The position numbers and the translations under genes are program-made. The notes below the pieces were generated by a model that had not been told where the DNA came from, did no database searches, and saw nothing but the letters and a program-made list of their open reading frames with translations. This document shows, piece by piece, positions 48,513-61,126 of a stretch of DNA of 64,000 bases. The stretch spans positions 1 through 64,000 of the forward strand of contig NHZP01000103.1 in NCBI GenBank assembly GCA_003313425.1, written 5' to 3'. The DNA comes from Pseudopyrenochaeta lycopersici (lineage: Eukaryota > Ascomycota > Dothideomycetes > Pleosporales > Pseudopyrenochaetaceae). The stretch's first letter is position 1. Every line of letters starts with the position of its first letter.

Positions 48513-48712
48513 AATTCCTAACTAAATTAAATTCTTAACTAAATTAAATTCTTAACTAAATTAAATTCTTAACTAAATTAAATTCTTAACTAAATTAAAT
48601 TCTTAACTAAATTAAATTCTTAACTAAATTAAATTCTTAACTAAATTACATTCTTAACTAAATTAAATTCTTAACTAAATTAAATTCTTAACTAAATTAC
48701 ATTCTTAATTAG
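48513..48712. repeat. 17-bp tandem repeat, left subterminal region of D
   Basis: About 11 copies of a 17-bp unit (AACTAAATTAAATTCTT) with a few base changes. The unit contains TAACTAAATT, whose complement AATTTAGTTA recurs in the right-hand array. Such arrays are where hAT transposases usually bind. Confidence 0.85.
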
Positions 48713-50929
48713 ATTCTAGTTTTACTTATAATATATAAATACTGTAGAATCTATACTTTTTCTATTCTTTTTTCTAAACTATATCTTTATACCTTATACT
48801 AAAATTAAAATTTAACTCTTTTAACTCTATTATTATATAAAAGTATTTATATTATATCTAGAAAAATCTTTTCTAAACAAGATTTATTAAGTCCTAATTT
48901 AGAATTACCTAGTATAGCTAATTTAGCTCCTATATTTAAAGATAGAAAATTTAAATTAGAACTACTACCTTATAAAGAAGGAGAATATAGATTATTTAAA
49001 GCTAGTTATAATAGTTGTAATTATAGTACTAAATTAAAGTGGCCTATAAATACTAGTAATTTAAGTATACATTTTAAAGCTAAGCACTTTACTATAAATA
49101 ATACTATTAGTATAGATAAAGATACAGAAAGTAATTCTAATATAGATTATAGTACTAGTAGTACTACTAATACTTTAAATAATTATTTTAGAAATTCTAA
49201 TATAAAAAAAAGACCTAGCTTTATCTTTTTTAGTAAAGAAGAATATAAAACTAATCTATTATATTTTATTATATCTAATAATTTACTTTTTAGTATAGTA
49301 GAAAGTAGTAGTTTTAATAATTTTATAAAATATTTAAAAGATAATATACCTACTATAAGTAGAACTACTATAAAAAGAGAACTAGATAGCTTTTATACTT
49401 TAGAAGTAAATAAACTAAAATTACTTTTAAAAAATAATAATAGTAAATATTCTATTACTTTAGATAAATAGCGATCTAATAATAATATAGGTTTTTTAGC
49501 TATAACTTTACATTTTATAGATATTAACTTTAGATTTAAAAGTTATTTAATAGGTTTTAAAGATCTTAATAATTTTAAATCTTATACTAGTAGTATTATC
49601 TATAAGATAGTTAATAGTATATTAAAAGATTTTAATATAAGAAATAATATTATAAGTATAACTAGAGAAAATGCTTCTAGTATTAATAGTACTATTAAGT
49701 TAATAAAAGATAGTTATAATTCTAAATTTAACTATAATATTATAGATATAAAGTGTGTAGCACATATATTAAATCTAATTAGTAATAATTTTCTAGACTA
49801 TACCTTTTTTACAATTAATAATACTAAAAAATTTATTAATAATCTAAATACTATAATAGAAAAACTTAATAAAGATAATAATAGTATAGATTTTATTAAT
49901 AATAGAAAAGCCTTACCTATAACTATTAGAAATATTATTAATAAATTTAAATATAATTATTTTTTAAAAAATAACTTTAAAAAGGTAGTTAAGGATAGTA
50001 AATTAAGTAATATAGGCCCTAAAATACTAATAAAAGATAATAGTACTAGATAGCTCTCTACTTATAATATGTTAGATAGATTTATTTATTTTAAAGATAA
50101 GATTATATATATTATAAATAAAGCTAATAGCTTATCTAATAAAAAGAAAAAAGATCTAAATTTAGAATCTTTTACTATAAAAATAGAAGATTAGAATTAT
50201 TTAATAAAAATAAAGTTAATTTTAGAAATATTTCAAAAACCTACTATAAAATTACAAGGTTTTACTAGTAATTCTTATACTATAATATATATAACTAAGC
50301 TATATAAAAGATTAATAGATATACTTTATTTTATAGAAGAAAAAGACTTATTATTAAAAGAAGGAATACAACAAGCTATAGATAAATTATTATTTTATTA
50401 TCCTATAAATAATACTAATGTAGATAAATTAAAAGATCTATATATAGGAACTTTATTAGATCCGCATATTAAATTAGATATATATAATAGTTTAGATTTT
50501 AATAGTTTAATAGTAGATAATATAAAATTATATTTTATAGAAATATATAATAGATATAAAAAAGACTATAATATAGGGAGTAATAATAGTATAAATATAA
50601 ATAGTAGTTTTAATTCTAGTTCTAGTTTAGATATACTAAATACTATAGAAGATAATTATAATAGTAATAATAAAATATTTATATTACCTAATAAATCTAT
50701 TAATAATAACTATATAGAGAATAAAGTAGAACTATATTTAAAAGAACTTAGAATAACTAAGAATATAACTCTAGAAAACTACTATAATGCTAATAAAGAT
50801 AGATTTCCTATATTATATAAAATAGCTAAAGACTATTTAGCTATATTAGCTACTTCTAATCTTAGCAAATCTACTTTTTCTAAAATAGCTAATATAGTAA
50901 CTAAATCTAGAAATAGATTATTATCTAGT

Positions 50930-51179
50930 TGTTATAGGCGAAGAGGCCTAGCTAACGAGTGTGCATTTGTCCTATACTACAGAAGGAGAAAGATAGAGAA
51001 GAGGTTACAGGTATCCTTAGAGGATATATATATATATTTATATAAGTAAAGAGGAACGTGCTCCTCTAGCTACTAACTTATATAAGCTAATAAGAAAAGG
51101 AGGTAGAGGAGATTAAGGAGTTCTTTCTCTGTATAATAGTAGCAAAGCCTCTTCTACGTAAAGAGCGCAGCTTATTATA
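50930..51179 (-). repeat. 3' LTR of Gypsy E (250 bp)
   Basis: On the plus strand it starts TGTTATAGGCGAAGAGGCC and ends CTTATTATA (mutated CCTATTACA). Same length as 57407-57656 but more mutated. Confidence 0.93.
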
Positions 51180-51399
51180 ATACCCTCCTCCTCCTTAAAT
51201 AACTATATTACTTCTTTATATATAGTTTAACTTTAACTTTATACTTATATAAGTAGCGTTATATTATTATACTATAAAAGTAGAGATATTACGTGTACTT
51301 TTTCTTATTTATTTATAAGTAATTTTCCTCCTTTACTTATTATTATTACCTAATAACGTAAAGTAGAGGAAAGGTTAGTTATTTACTCGCTTGTGCGCA

Positions 51400-51406
51400 T
51401 ATAAAG
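51400..51406 (+). promoter_or_regulatory. TATA box candidate for the antisense ORF in E
   Basis: TATAAAG stands 85 bp before the putative start at 51491, followed by a pyrimidine-rich leader (CTTTTCCTCTAACTTTTTC), a common arrangement in fungal promoters. Confidence 0.35.
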
Positions 51407-51490
51407 AGCTTTTCCTCTAACTTTTTCTTCCTCTTTTACTACTTAACCTTAACTTACTTACGTATAACTTATCTTTTTATTATTACTAAT

Positions 51491-52381
51491 ATACCTCCTA
51501 AAGTAGCTCTCTTAGCTAGTTAGCCTAATTATAGTATATAGAGTCTTAGTAGTTATAGTAGTAGTATAAACTATCTTACTTATATAACTACTAGTAATAT
51601 TATATCTACGTACGTAGCTACTAAGGCTAATATTACTTAGGTTACTTATACTTAGCTTACTTAAACTACTCCTAACTAAATTTAACTTACTAGTATTATT
51701 ATTCCTACTACTTAAGGTAATACGTCTCTTCTCTCTACTAACTATATAATCTAGTATATCTTAGATACTCTAGTTATAGATAAGTTTTACTGTCTCTTTA
51801 TAACTACTTCTATACGTCTTATTCCTCTTTTCTTTTCTATATCTAATATTATTTAGCCTAAGCTAGTTTATATTACTAAATTCTTCTTTTATCCTATTAA
51901 TTAATCTCTATATAATACTTAGTAGAGCTATAGTCTTAATAATTTCTCTTCTATTATTACTTATTATATAATTAATACTTAGTAACTCCTCTCTAGTTAT
52001 TAATTCTACCTTAAAGCTTATCTTATCTATAGCTATAGTTCTCTTAACGCTAACTTTTATTCTAATAACTATACTAAGGCTATATAAGAGTATTATACGT
52101 TTACAGCCTTTACTAAGTGTATCTCTATTACTAGTAAGTAGAGTAAAGCTTACTCTAATTACGTGTAGTAGGATTATAGTGCGTCTTATATAGCTAGGTA
52201 TACTCTACTTCTCTTACCTTCTAACAGAGTCTCTATTCCTTAGCGTAGTTAAGGTTAAGGTTAAGTCCTTACTAAGCCTAAGGAGGATAAACGTTTCTTA
52301 GACATCTTAGGTTAGAGGGCCTTATATAGGGTTAGTTAGCTTATACTAGCTTATTTTTCTAACCTTTTAGTAGTTTCCTAG
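51491..52381 (+). pseudogene. Possible antisense ORF in the 3' region of Gypsy E
   Basis: The ~1.2 kb between the end of pol and the 3' LTR is unusually long. On the plus strand a frame starts ATA-CCT-CCT-AAA (from ATG by RIP, an M-P-P-K start common in fungi) and runs about 296 codons with only TAA/TAG stops and no TGA. Restored as Gln/Trp it is Ser/Thr/Gln-rich and hydrophilic at first, then mixed, and basic near P-K-E-D-K-R. I recognise no domain. TGA is scarce in all frames here, so the frame itself is weak evidence; the TATA box, the pyrimidine leader and the parallel with Copia C are the main support. Confidence 0.35.
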
Positions 52382-52389
52382 ATAGTAGC

Positions 52390-55300
52390 TGTATAAGCTA
52401 TGTATAAGTCCTCTATTTCTTATAGGCTTCTATAGAAATAAGATTCTCTTCTAGCTCTTAAGTTAGGTTATAGTACTCCTCCTATTTTATATAGAACTTA
52501 TTATATTAATTTTATAAGCGCTTATCTTAGATATCCTTAATTACCTATTTAAGGTAGTCTTCCTATAGGTTATTATCTTATATATTAATAGCAGCGGGGT
52601 TTAAGTTATTAGTTTGTTATAATAGGAAGAGGTCTTTAGTAGCTAGTCTTAGCTTCTCTATATAGTACAATTTAGTTCTCTATAGTATATAAAGCTTAAC
52701 CTAATAGAGGTCTTATACGCGGGCGACTTAGTACTTCTTACTTTTCTAGTTAAGTTTCTTACTTCTGCGTGTAGTTTGTACGTGCCTAAGGTCTAACTAT
52801 ACCTAGTCTCTAACCTTATACTTAGGAGCTAGGCAACGTGTCTTATTCGCCTGTGCTTCTTATTATTATTAAGCGTGTATTATAGCTAAGATAGCCTAGT
52901 TAGCAGCTTATTTTAGTATTTATATAATACTTTTTACTTATTTACTAGAGGGTGTTACTCTATTAAGTAGGTTGCTGCTAGCTAATTTCTTAGGTAGCTC
53001 TAAGAAAGGTAAGTTTAGATAGCTGTATAGAAGGAAGAAAAAAGTAATGCTTATAGAGGAGTTTATATAAGTGTTTAGTATTAGCTTAAAGATTAGGTAT
53101 AGTGTTACCTAGTTATTCTAGTTATAGTTATAAAAGATTTAACTAACTGCTTTAATATTACTATTTACGCGTTCTGTAGTACTATCTATTTATAAGTAGT
53201 AGGCTGTTAATAGGTTCCTCTATACTCCTAAGAGTTTACAGATTTTTCTTTATAGTTTACTTATAAATTACGTGCCTCTATCTAATATAATAGACCTAAG
53301 GAGCCTATAGTAGTAGAAGACTTCTTATATAAATACCTAGGCTATATTATCTACTTTAATTATCTTAAGTAGGATTAGTATTACGCCTTTACCTAAGTAG
53401 TCTTTAACTACTATTAAGTTAGTGTATCTAGATAATAGTAGTAGACTAGTAATAAAGTTAACTATTAAGTCTTGCTACGTATAACTAGGTACTAGTAACA
53501 GGCGTAAGTATCTGTGCTTACTGTCTCTCTACGGGGTGCTTTATCTATATAAGCTGTAATTCTGTACAAATTAGCGGATGTTTTTACTTATACCTAGCTA
53601 GTACTAGGTACTAGCTAGCGTGCGGTACGTTTCTTCTCTTCCTAGGTAACCTGTTTGCACAGCTAGATGTACTTGCTAGATAATTCCTATACGAAGGGGT
53701 TTATTTTTAGGCACCTAGATCCTAGATCTCTATTAGAGCTTTCTCTCTAAGTTAATTATATAATCTCCTAGTAATATAGTAAGTTTCTTTATTATACTAG
53801 GTAGCGACCTAGTACCTAGCTTTATAGCGTTGTAGACTTCTTAATAAGTTAAGTTATCTTATACAGCTTAGTCCTAGTGTTTAGTAATTAAGTCCTTAAG
53901 GATTAGAGCTTTTAGTAGGGACTTAGCTATAATTAAGCTATTAAGGGTTAACGTAAGGGTTTATATAACTCTTATAACTATTAGATCTTACTATTAGGCT
54001 AGTACTAATATAATAAACTCTCTACTTACTAGGCAGCTGTTATCTATTCCTTATAGTAGGTCCTAGTCTCTTCTAGATAGTACGTCTACTTAAGTATTCT
54101 CTTTACCTAGATAGTACTATAGCTTTATATTATTAAACTATAATAGGTAGACTAACTATTATATATATTATTCTATTATCTTTTACTTCTTTATAAAGTA
54201 CTCTAGGTTCTTATAGTTAGTAATTACTTTAAATTCTTATACGCTATAGAGTTCTGCGTCCTATTTATTTAGGTATATAATAACTACTAGTAACTCCTTA
54301 TTATAAATTAGGTAGTTACTCTTATACACTAAAAATTTCCTTAAGAGGTAAGCTACTATATAAAGAGTTTCTTACTTATCTTTTTATAATAGTACCTTAC
54401 CTATAGTAAAGCCTAAAGAGTTATATTCTACTATTATCTATTATTTAAGTAAGAAAGTAGTAAGAACTTTATCTACTAAGAATATATTCTTAAGAGCTTA
54501 GAAACTCTACTCTTATTCTATATCTTATAAGAATTTCTCTTCTTTTTTTATTAGCTATATAAGAGGCTTTACTAGTTAAGAGAAGTTTAAGATAAAGTGT
54601 CTATAAAAGTTAGTAAACCTTAAGAATCTTTATACGCCTTTAACTATTATTAGGGCCTCCTATTCTTAAATAGCTTAAACTTTCTTAGAGTCTATAAATA
54701 TACTCTTCTATACTTCTAAGATAAAGCTAAAGTACTTTATATACTAAATATTAAACTTATATTTACTTAGTTTTAAGTATAGTCTTACTTTTTATAAGTA
54801 ATCTAATACTTTTTATATATAAGCATAGTACTAAGAGAGAGATCCTTTAGTAAAGATAAGGATATTATCTAAGTATATAGAGGTAAAGTTATCTAAGAAG
54901 TTTTATAGGGCCTAGGTAATATACCTTTAGAAGGTACTTAGTATATTTACTAAGCTAAAGAGCGTTACTAGCTACTTATATAATCTAAATTATATTTAAA
55001 ACGTAGTTATCTATTCTAATCCTTTACTTATTCTTATCTTATAGAATACTATAGTAACGCTTAGCTTAGTATACTATATAGCTTATCTAATTTAGTTTAA
55101 CGTCTTACGTATAAGAGGTAGTAAGTAACAGTCTTTTTTAGTTAAGGCGTTAAGAGCTCTATAGTCTACATAGAATTATAGTCCTCCTCCTAGCTTACGT
55201 ATAAATAGTATAGGTAAGGCTGCTAGTAAGCTGCTTATATAGATAAACTCTTTATCTAGGAGGTCTAATAGCGTCTTCCTTAGTACTAAGAGTTTATCTT

Positions 55301-57376
55301 TTAATATTACGTAGAGAGGTCTGTATAGTATCTCTAGCTTCTATCTATTCTTCTCTTCTAACTCTATTACGTAGTCTTATTATAGGCCTTACTATAAGAG
55401 TAGCTTATTTCCTTCTTTAAGTAGGAATATCTTTAGATAAAGTTTTATATAAGCTAGTAAGGTATTATATATTTCTTATAGTATTTTCTAGACCTTTAGG
55501 CGTAGTACTTTCTTAATATCCTTTAGGCTTATAGTAAAGATTTAAGTCTTACTATAGCTTTATCTATAGTATTATATATAGTATTAGAAAGCTATAGCTA
55601 ATACTAGAGTATAGCTAAAGTCTAGGGTAGCGTATTCTATACTATATATAGTAACCTTATATACTTTTAAGTATAGAAGTTTCTTCTCTATATTAATAAC
55701 GCCTTTAATACTCTCTAACTAAGTCTTCTTAAAAATTATATTATATTAGTAAGTAGTTAGAGTAATATACGCAGCTACGTACTACTGTATTCCTCCTACG
55801 TCTAATAAAAATTTAGTAATATATAATACTATACTCTTTTATTTATTTACCCCTTTAATCTTAATAAGGAGGATTTTAATACGTAGTAAGTTTAAGTCCC
55901 TTATAAGTTTCTTACTTAATAAATAGTAGGTGTAGTAACTATTATTAATTATAGTAGTAGCTAGTTATATAAAATTAATAATAATATTTATAAATATAGG
56001 TTTTAAAGTTACTAGCTATAGTAAAAGTAACTTTATTATTTATATAGGGTTTTAGACTTATATAGGCTCTAGTATATAACTTTATGCTAAAGCTACTCTT
56101 TTCTCTTATCTAAGGAGGATAGAGATTCTATTACTTATTTAGTAGTTATAGATATAATCTTTATAGGTTTTATAAGTTTATTAACTTATCTTATATAATA
56201 GCTTTCTTAGCTATTTAATAACTTTATTATATACTAGGCTACTTAGTAGTTATATAGACTATACCATAAATAGGCGCTATTCTCTTTTCTTTCTTAGACC
56301 TATTTACGTATTCTTTAGAATTCTTTTCTAAGTTTTATATAGAGCTAGTAAGCTCCTATAGAAGTTATCTAGTCTATCTTATTATTATCTCTTTAAGTTA
56401 TTAGTTAGCTTTATATATTATACGCTTTACCTATATAGCTCTTACTTATAGTAATTCTCTCTATAGCTCTTAAATTTTCTTAGGTTACCTTAGTCTGTTA
56501 TATAAACTCTTTATATATTTCTTTAAATAGTAGTTAATAACCTACTTAAGTCCTTAGTAGCTTACTATTTAAGCTGCTCTTAAGATAGTTAATCTTCTAA
56601 ACGTAGCTTATGTTATCTAACCTAGCTTTAAGGAGCTTAAAGTTAAACGCTTAGATATAAGAGTTAAATTCTATTCTTCTTTACTTAGTTATATAAAGGT
56701 ATTTAAGGGCTTTCTCTCTTACTATAGGGTCTTTAAAGAAGTTATTAAGGTAGGACTATAGCTTAAGGAGAGATAGCGTTACTAGCCTATTTATAAGGTT
56801 TATTATATATATGCTAAGGGCGTTAAACGCTTAGCCTATTATACGAGTAATAACGTAATTTACTCTACTATTATTATCTAGGTAAGCTGTATAGTCTCTA
56901 TATAGCTTTACTTAGACCTTTATTTTCTATTAAAGATATTACTTATATAAGCCTTTCTTAAAGACTTCTATATTTAGTAGTCTTAGTTTCCTAATCTCTT
57001 ATATAGAAGAGTCTTACTATTCTATTAAAAAGAGAGTAGAGACTGTGCGTGCTATCTATATACTGCTTAATTTAGTAACTAAGTTCTTTAGCTCCTAAAC
57101 TTAGTTCTATAATAACTTATATAGCTAGCTCTACTGTTAACTAGCTAACTTATTAAGGCTATCTTATAAGAAGTTAACTGTTACTAATAGGTCTTCTGCT
57201 AAGGGTTAGTTATTGCGTGGTTATTAGGGGTCGTGCTAATGCAACTAGTGTTGCTAAGGTGCGTGCTAGTGCAGCTAGTATTACTACTGTCCTAAGGCTC
57301 CTGTTATCTGCATCTAGTGCTCTTATTATTGTAGCTCGTACGCTTGTTAGTTTAAGGGCCCTTAGTGTCTGTCCAT
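52390..57376 (-). pseudogene. Gag-Pol of Gypsy E with C-terminal chromodomain
   Basis: On the minus strand ATG 57376 opens M-D-R-H, then a Gln-rich stretch whose CAA/CAG codons are mostly TAA/TAG. RT is about 55250-54600: F-I-R-K-L-G-G-G-L, then D-Y-R-A-L-N, and the active-site remnant Y-L-D-N at 54864-54875. Integrase is about 53900-52700, ending in the D-x-V-x-L-D-L-R-H block near 52780. A chromodomain follows (about 52560-52395; F-Y-I-K-stop-E-E-Y with Trp-to-stop changes), which in such elements guides integration to methylated histone H3. RIP-inactivated. Ends are approximate. Confidence 0.85.
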
Positions 57377-57406
57377 TATTTTTTAGGTTGTTAATCTTTC
57401 TCCTTA

Positions 57407-57656
57407 TGTTATAGGCGAAGAGGCCTAACTAACGAGTGTACATTTATCCTATACTATAGAAGGAGAAAGATAGAGAAGAGGTTACAGGTATCTTTAGAGG
57501 ATATATATATATATTCGTATAAGTAAAAAGGAACGTGCTCCTCTAGCTGCTAACTTATACGAGCTAATAAGAAAAGGAGGTAGAGGAGATTAAGGAGTTC
57601 TTTCCCCGTGCGATAGTAGCGAAGCCTCTTCTGCTTAAAGGGCGCAGCCTATTACA
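57407..57656 (-). repeat. 5' LTR of Gypsy E (250 bp)
   Basis: On the plus strand TGTTATAGGCGAAGAGGCC to CCTATTACA, then the duplication CTAGT. Less mutated than the other LTR. Confidence 0.94.
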
Positions 57657-57909
57657 CTAGTACTATTAAAAAATTAATTATATTAAAGGAATTAAATAGT
57701 ATAGTAGATAAAGAAGAAATTATAAATAATAACATATTTTTTAAAGATAATATAATTAGTAATTATAATACTAAATAAAAGAAAGGAAAAGAAAAAGAAA
57801 GGATAAATATAGGAGAAGAAGAAGAAATAGAAGAAGATTTTAATATAGAAGATAAAAGTACTACTAGTATAACTAGTTTTAATACTAGTACTAATTTAAG
57901 TTCTAATAC

Positions 57910-58018
57910 TAGTAGAAATAGTAGAAATAGTAGAAATAGTAGAAATAGTAGAAATAGTAGAAATAGTAGAAATAGTAGAAATAGTAGAAATAGTAGAAAT
58001 AGTAGAAATAGTAGAAAT
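57910..58018 (+). repeat. 9-bp tandem repeat coding Ser-Arg-Asn units
   Basis: About 12 perfect copies of AGTAGAAAT in the transposase frame of D give a low-complexity Ser-Arg-Asn tail. The perfection of the array suggests recent slippage. Confidence 0.85.
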
Positions 58019-58151
58019 ATAAGTCCTAGTAGTAATAATTTAATATAGTATTATACTATATAATTATAATATTATATATTACTATACTATAATATATAGA
58101 ATAATAAGATATTTTAGTCTAAATATTATTAATATATAATAGTAGTGTTTA

Positions 58152-58290
58152 TTTAGTTAGTTTTATAAATTTAGTTAGTTTTATAAATTTAGTTAGTTTT
58201 ATAAATTTAGTTAGTTTTATAAATTTAGTTAGTTTTATAAATTTAGTTAGTTTTATAAATTTAGTTAGTTTTATAAATTTAGTTAGTTTA
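58152..58290. repeat. 18-bp tandem repeat, right subterminal region of D
   Basis: Nearly eight perfect copies of TTAGTTAGTTTTATAAAT. The AATTTAGTTA core is the reverse complement of the core in the left array. Confidence 0.88.
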
Positions 58291-58445
58291 ATAGATTAAT
58301 ACAGATTTTTTATTTAAATTTTATTACTTTTTTTTAATATACTATTTATTAATATATTCTAGTCTCTAATAGTTAAATAATGTAGATTTTACTACTAGTA
58401 ACTATATAATATAAAATTTAGATTACTAAATTTTGTGCATCCCTG

Positions 58446-59644
58446 CTACTAACTAATACTTTAGTTAGTAAGTATAGTACGTATAGTATATATTCTATAG
58501 CGCTAGTAGTAAGAAGTTAGATACTAAGTACTCTTATAAGCTAAATAAAGCTTCTAACTACTATTAAGTACTAAAAGAGTACTATACCTTAAAAGTAGTT
58601 ATAATAAGATTATTAATACTTATAATAGCTAGTAAGTAAGAAGAGATTATAAAGTAGCTCTTAAGTAAAGAATATAAAGAGCTCTAAGACTACCTAACAA
58701 AGAAAGGCTAAGTTATTCTTAAGATAGAGCTTTTAATAATTACTTACTATAGAAGTATTTAAGCTATAGTAATTAACTTATAACTATTTTTACTAAACTT
58801 CTTATTAGGTATTAATATAATAATAGACTTTACTACTTATTCTCTTTTAATAAGTACTATTCTTAATAATAGAGCTACTATATACCTTATTAATATAAAG
58901 AATATACTTATACTAAGAAGCTTTAAGAAGGCGTAGAGTATATAAATAGTTAAGGTAAGAACTTAAGTATTCTCTATCTAAAGTATAAGTACTAAAGTAC
59001 TTAAAAAAGCTCTATATAGAGTAAGAAGTAAGAATATAAAAGATTTTACTTTATAAGAAGTAGTAGTTATAGAAGGTTTCTATATAAATATAGTATTATA
59101 AGCTTATTATAATAATAAAAAGCTCTAGCATCTTAGATTAGATTATATACTATATATAAAAATACTAGAATAGAATATAGTTCTTATAAAGCTTAAGAGA
59201 GCTTATAACCTTACTTTTATTAAATTAAAGTATAAGCTTTATTTTATATTTTAATTAACGTAGTAATCTTAGAGCGCTTATAACTAAAGTTATAAAGAAC
59301 TTATCTAAAGAGTAATTTAAAAGAGCTATAGTACCTAAGAGTAGGTTACTTAAAACTTACTACTCTTTAAGTATTAGTAATAAAGGTATAAAATATAAAG
59401 ATTAAAAAGATAGTATGTATAAAGTATAAGTATTATACTATAATATATATAAAGTAAGTAATTTTATAAAAACTTTAAGAATAATTACTTTAGCTATTTT
59501 AGAGAGTAGTATAAGATCTATTTAATATACTAATAAGAAGGCTTAAAGAATAATAGTTTATCTTACTTAAATATAACTATAGTAGAAAGATTACTATATA
59601 CTTTTTATAACGAAAACGCTTATAAAGATTATAAGAATACTTAT
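58446..59644 (+). pseudogene. Copia fragment G (gag end, protease, integrase start)
   Basis: The plus strand shows a degenerate Copia reading frame. A protease-like I-I-I-D-F-T-T-Y-S-L-L-I stands near 58830. A T-L-stop-E-V-V-V-I-E-G-F-Y-I-N-I block near 59050 matches the region where Copia proteins have F-T-L-x-D-V-x-Y-V-x-x-x-x-x-N-I. W/x-H-L-R-L-D near 59130 resembles the start of the integrase zinc-binding region. The fragment is bounded on the left by the terminus of hAT D and on the right by the LTR of F, with no LTRs of its own visible. All stops are TAA/TAG. Confidence 0.6.
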
Positions 59645-59875
59645 TGTAACGTATAGTTTTACGTAATAGTACTTACTTCACACCACAGATAATAGTAAAG
59701 GGATAGTTCTGTATTACTGTTACTTAGCTATAAGAGAGAATAATACTTATTATCCTTACTCTACGTAGCTAGCGCAGGTTTTAAGTAGGTCTATTATAGT
59801 GCGCGCTAGCCCCTAAGAAGGTCTAGCGTAACTATACTATAATACTAAAGTTTAGATTTATAATACTTTATTATA
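59645..59875. repeat. Left LTR of F (231 bp)
   Basis: Starts TGTAACGTATAG and ends CTTTATTATA (mutated GTTACA). RIPped throughout. Confidence 0.9.
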
Positions 59876-60896
59876 GAGCCTTCTCTTCTAGCTAGCGTCC
59901 TAATAGTATTAATAGCCTTAATAAAAACTTAAAACTATATAAGAAAATAGGAAAAGAGTATCTATATATATATGTTTTAATCGCGCGTTCTAGACGCGTC
60001 TTATACGCGTTATTATTATATATTATAAGTGCCTTATATTTACGCTCTTACCTCTAGTAAAGTTAAAGTAATTAAGACTTTTATTCTCTAGTAATAAGGT
60101 AAAGACCTACTTTATAATAGTAGAGTTTTCTAGTATTATTATAATATTACGCTACTTTTTTACTCTATTATAATAATACTATTAAATTATATACGTAATG
60201 TATATAACTTACTTAATACTATAGTCTATTACCTAAATCTAAAGTACATTAAGAAGTTATATCTTTATAGTACTAGGCCCTTTATATAGGCTATAGCTAA
60301 TAAGCGTACTAACTAAGACGCAGCAACTAACTAAGACTTACCTACGCTACACGCAGAGTATTACTAATTAGAAGAAGAACTATAATAACCTTAAGTATAA
60401 GCGCTATAACTATTATATTATAGGTAACTATAGCGCCTATACTTTTATAAGTCTTTAATCTATAGCTTACTCTAGGCGCGTTATTATTAATAAATATAGG
60501 TTCCTTATAAGCTTAATACCTACTTAAACTACTTATATATCCTTTATAATTAATATAATATAGTAGTTACTACTACTACTACTCCTTAAACTAATACTAT
60601 AGTGATTTTAACTAGCGTTAAGCTTACGCGCTACTAGCGCCAATTTAATCTAGAGCTTACTAGCTACTACTACTACGCTACTTATACTAGTATACCTATA
60701 GGTATTACTACCTAAGTACTTACTACCTTACCTTAGTTTCTAGAGCTAATCTTAGCTAAGTAGCGTAAGATTATAGCTACCCTAGAGTAGCTTATAGCCT
60801 ACGCAGCTTATATAGTATACTAATATATTACTTATATTAAGAGCGTAAGCTAATATCTCTAAAGAGTACTACTTTAGATAATACTAATAATAGTAA

Positions 60897-61126
<230 letters not shown>

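Larger units (their letters stand above)
50930..57656 (-). mobile_element. Chromodomain Gypsy E (minus strand), inserted in the hAT transposase
   Basis: A 6727-bp element with two 250-bp LTRs and a perfect 5-bp duplication CTAGT (50925-50929 and 57657-57661). A polypyrimidine run (CCCTCCTCCTCC, the complement of a PPT) next to the left LTR shows that the element reads right to left. It encodes gag and a pol with chromodomain on the minus strand, and a possible antisense ORF near the 3' end. Heavily RIPped inside, less so in the 5' LTR and gag start. Confidence 0.94.
48857..58048 (+). pseudogene. hAT transposase of D, split by Gypsy E
   Basis: The frame runs 48857-50929 and resumes at 57662-58048 once E is removed. 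The N-terminus has a BED-type zinc finger (Cys near 49016, paired His at 49070 and 49085; its first Cys is now Tyr). The core has T-L-D-K-stop-R, where hAT proteins have an L-D-x-W motif (49469-49471), and C-V-A-H-I-L-N-L near 49760. A second Trp-to-stop is at 50051. The C-terminal dimerisation domain is split by E inside R-N-R-L-L-S-S / T-I-K-K-L-I. The transposase cuts and pastes the element. Only about four in-frame stops exist, so damage is light for this region. It ends in a Ser-Asn-Arg repeat tail. No start ATG is evident. Confidence 0.85.
48513..58445 (+). mobile_element. hAT transposon D, left terminus missing, interrupted by Gypsy E
   Basis: A hAT transposase frame is flanked by subterminal tandem repeats. 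The right terminus, read inward, is CAGGGATGCACAAAATTTAG, ending at 58445. The left terminal inverted repeat is absent: the element starts abruptly at the C LTR. Removing E (50930-57656 and one CTAGT) restores the transposase frame exactly. The DNA is extremely AT-rich. Confidence 0.85.

Noticed and set aside
57217..57414. 65-codon plus-strand frame beside the Gypsy E 5' LTR
   Set aside because: It is antisense to the Gln-rich gag start of E (ATG 57376, minus) and reflects CAG/CTG composition.
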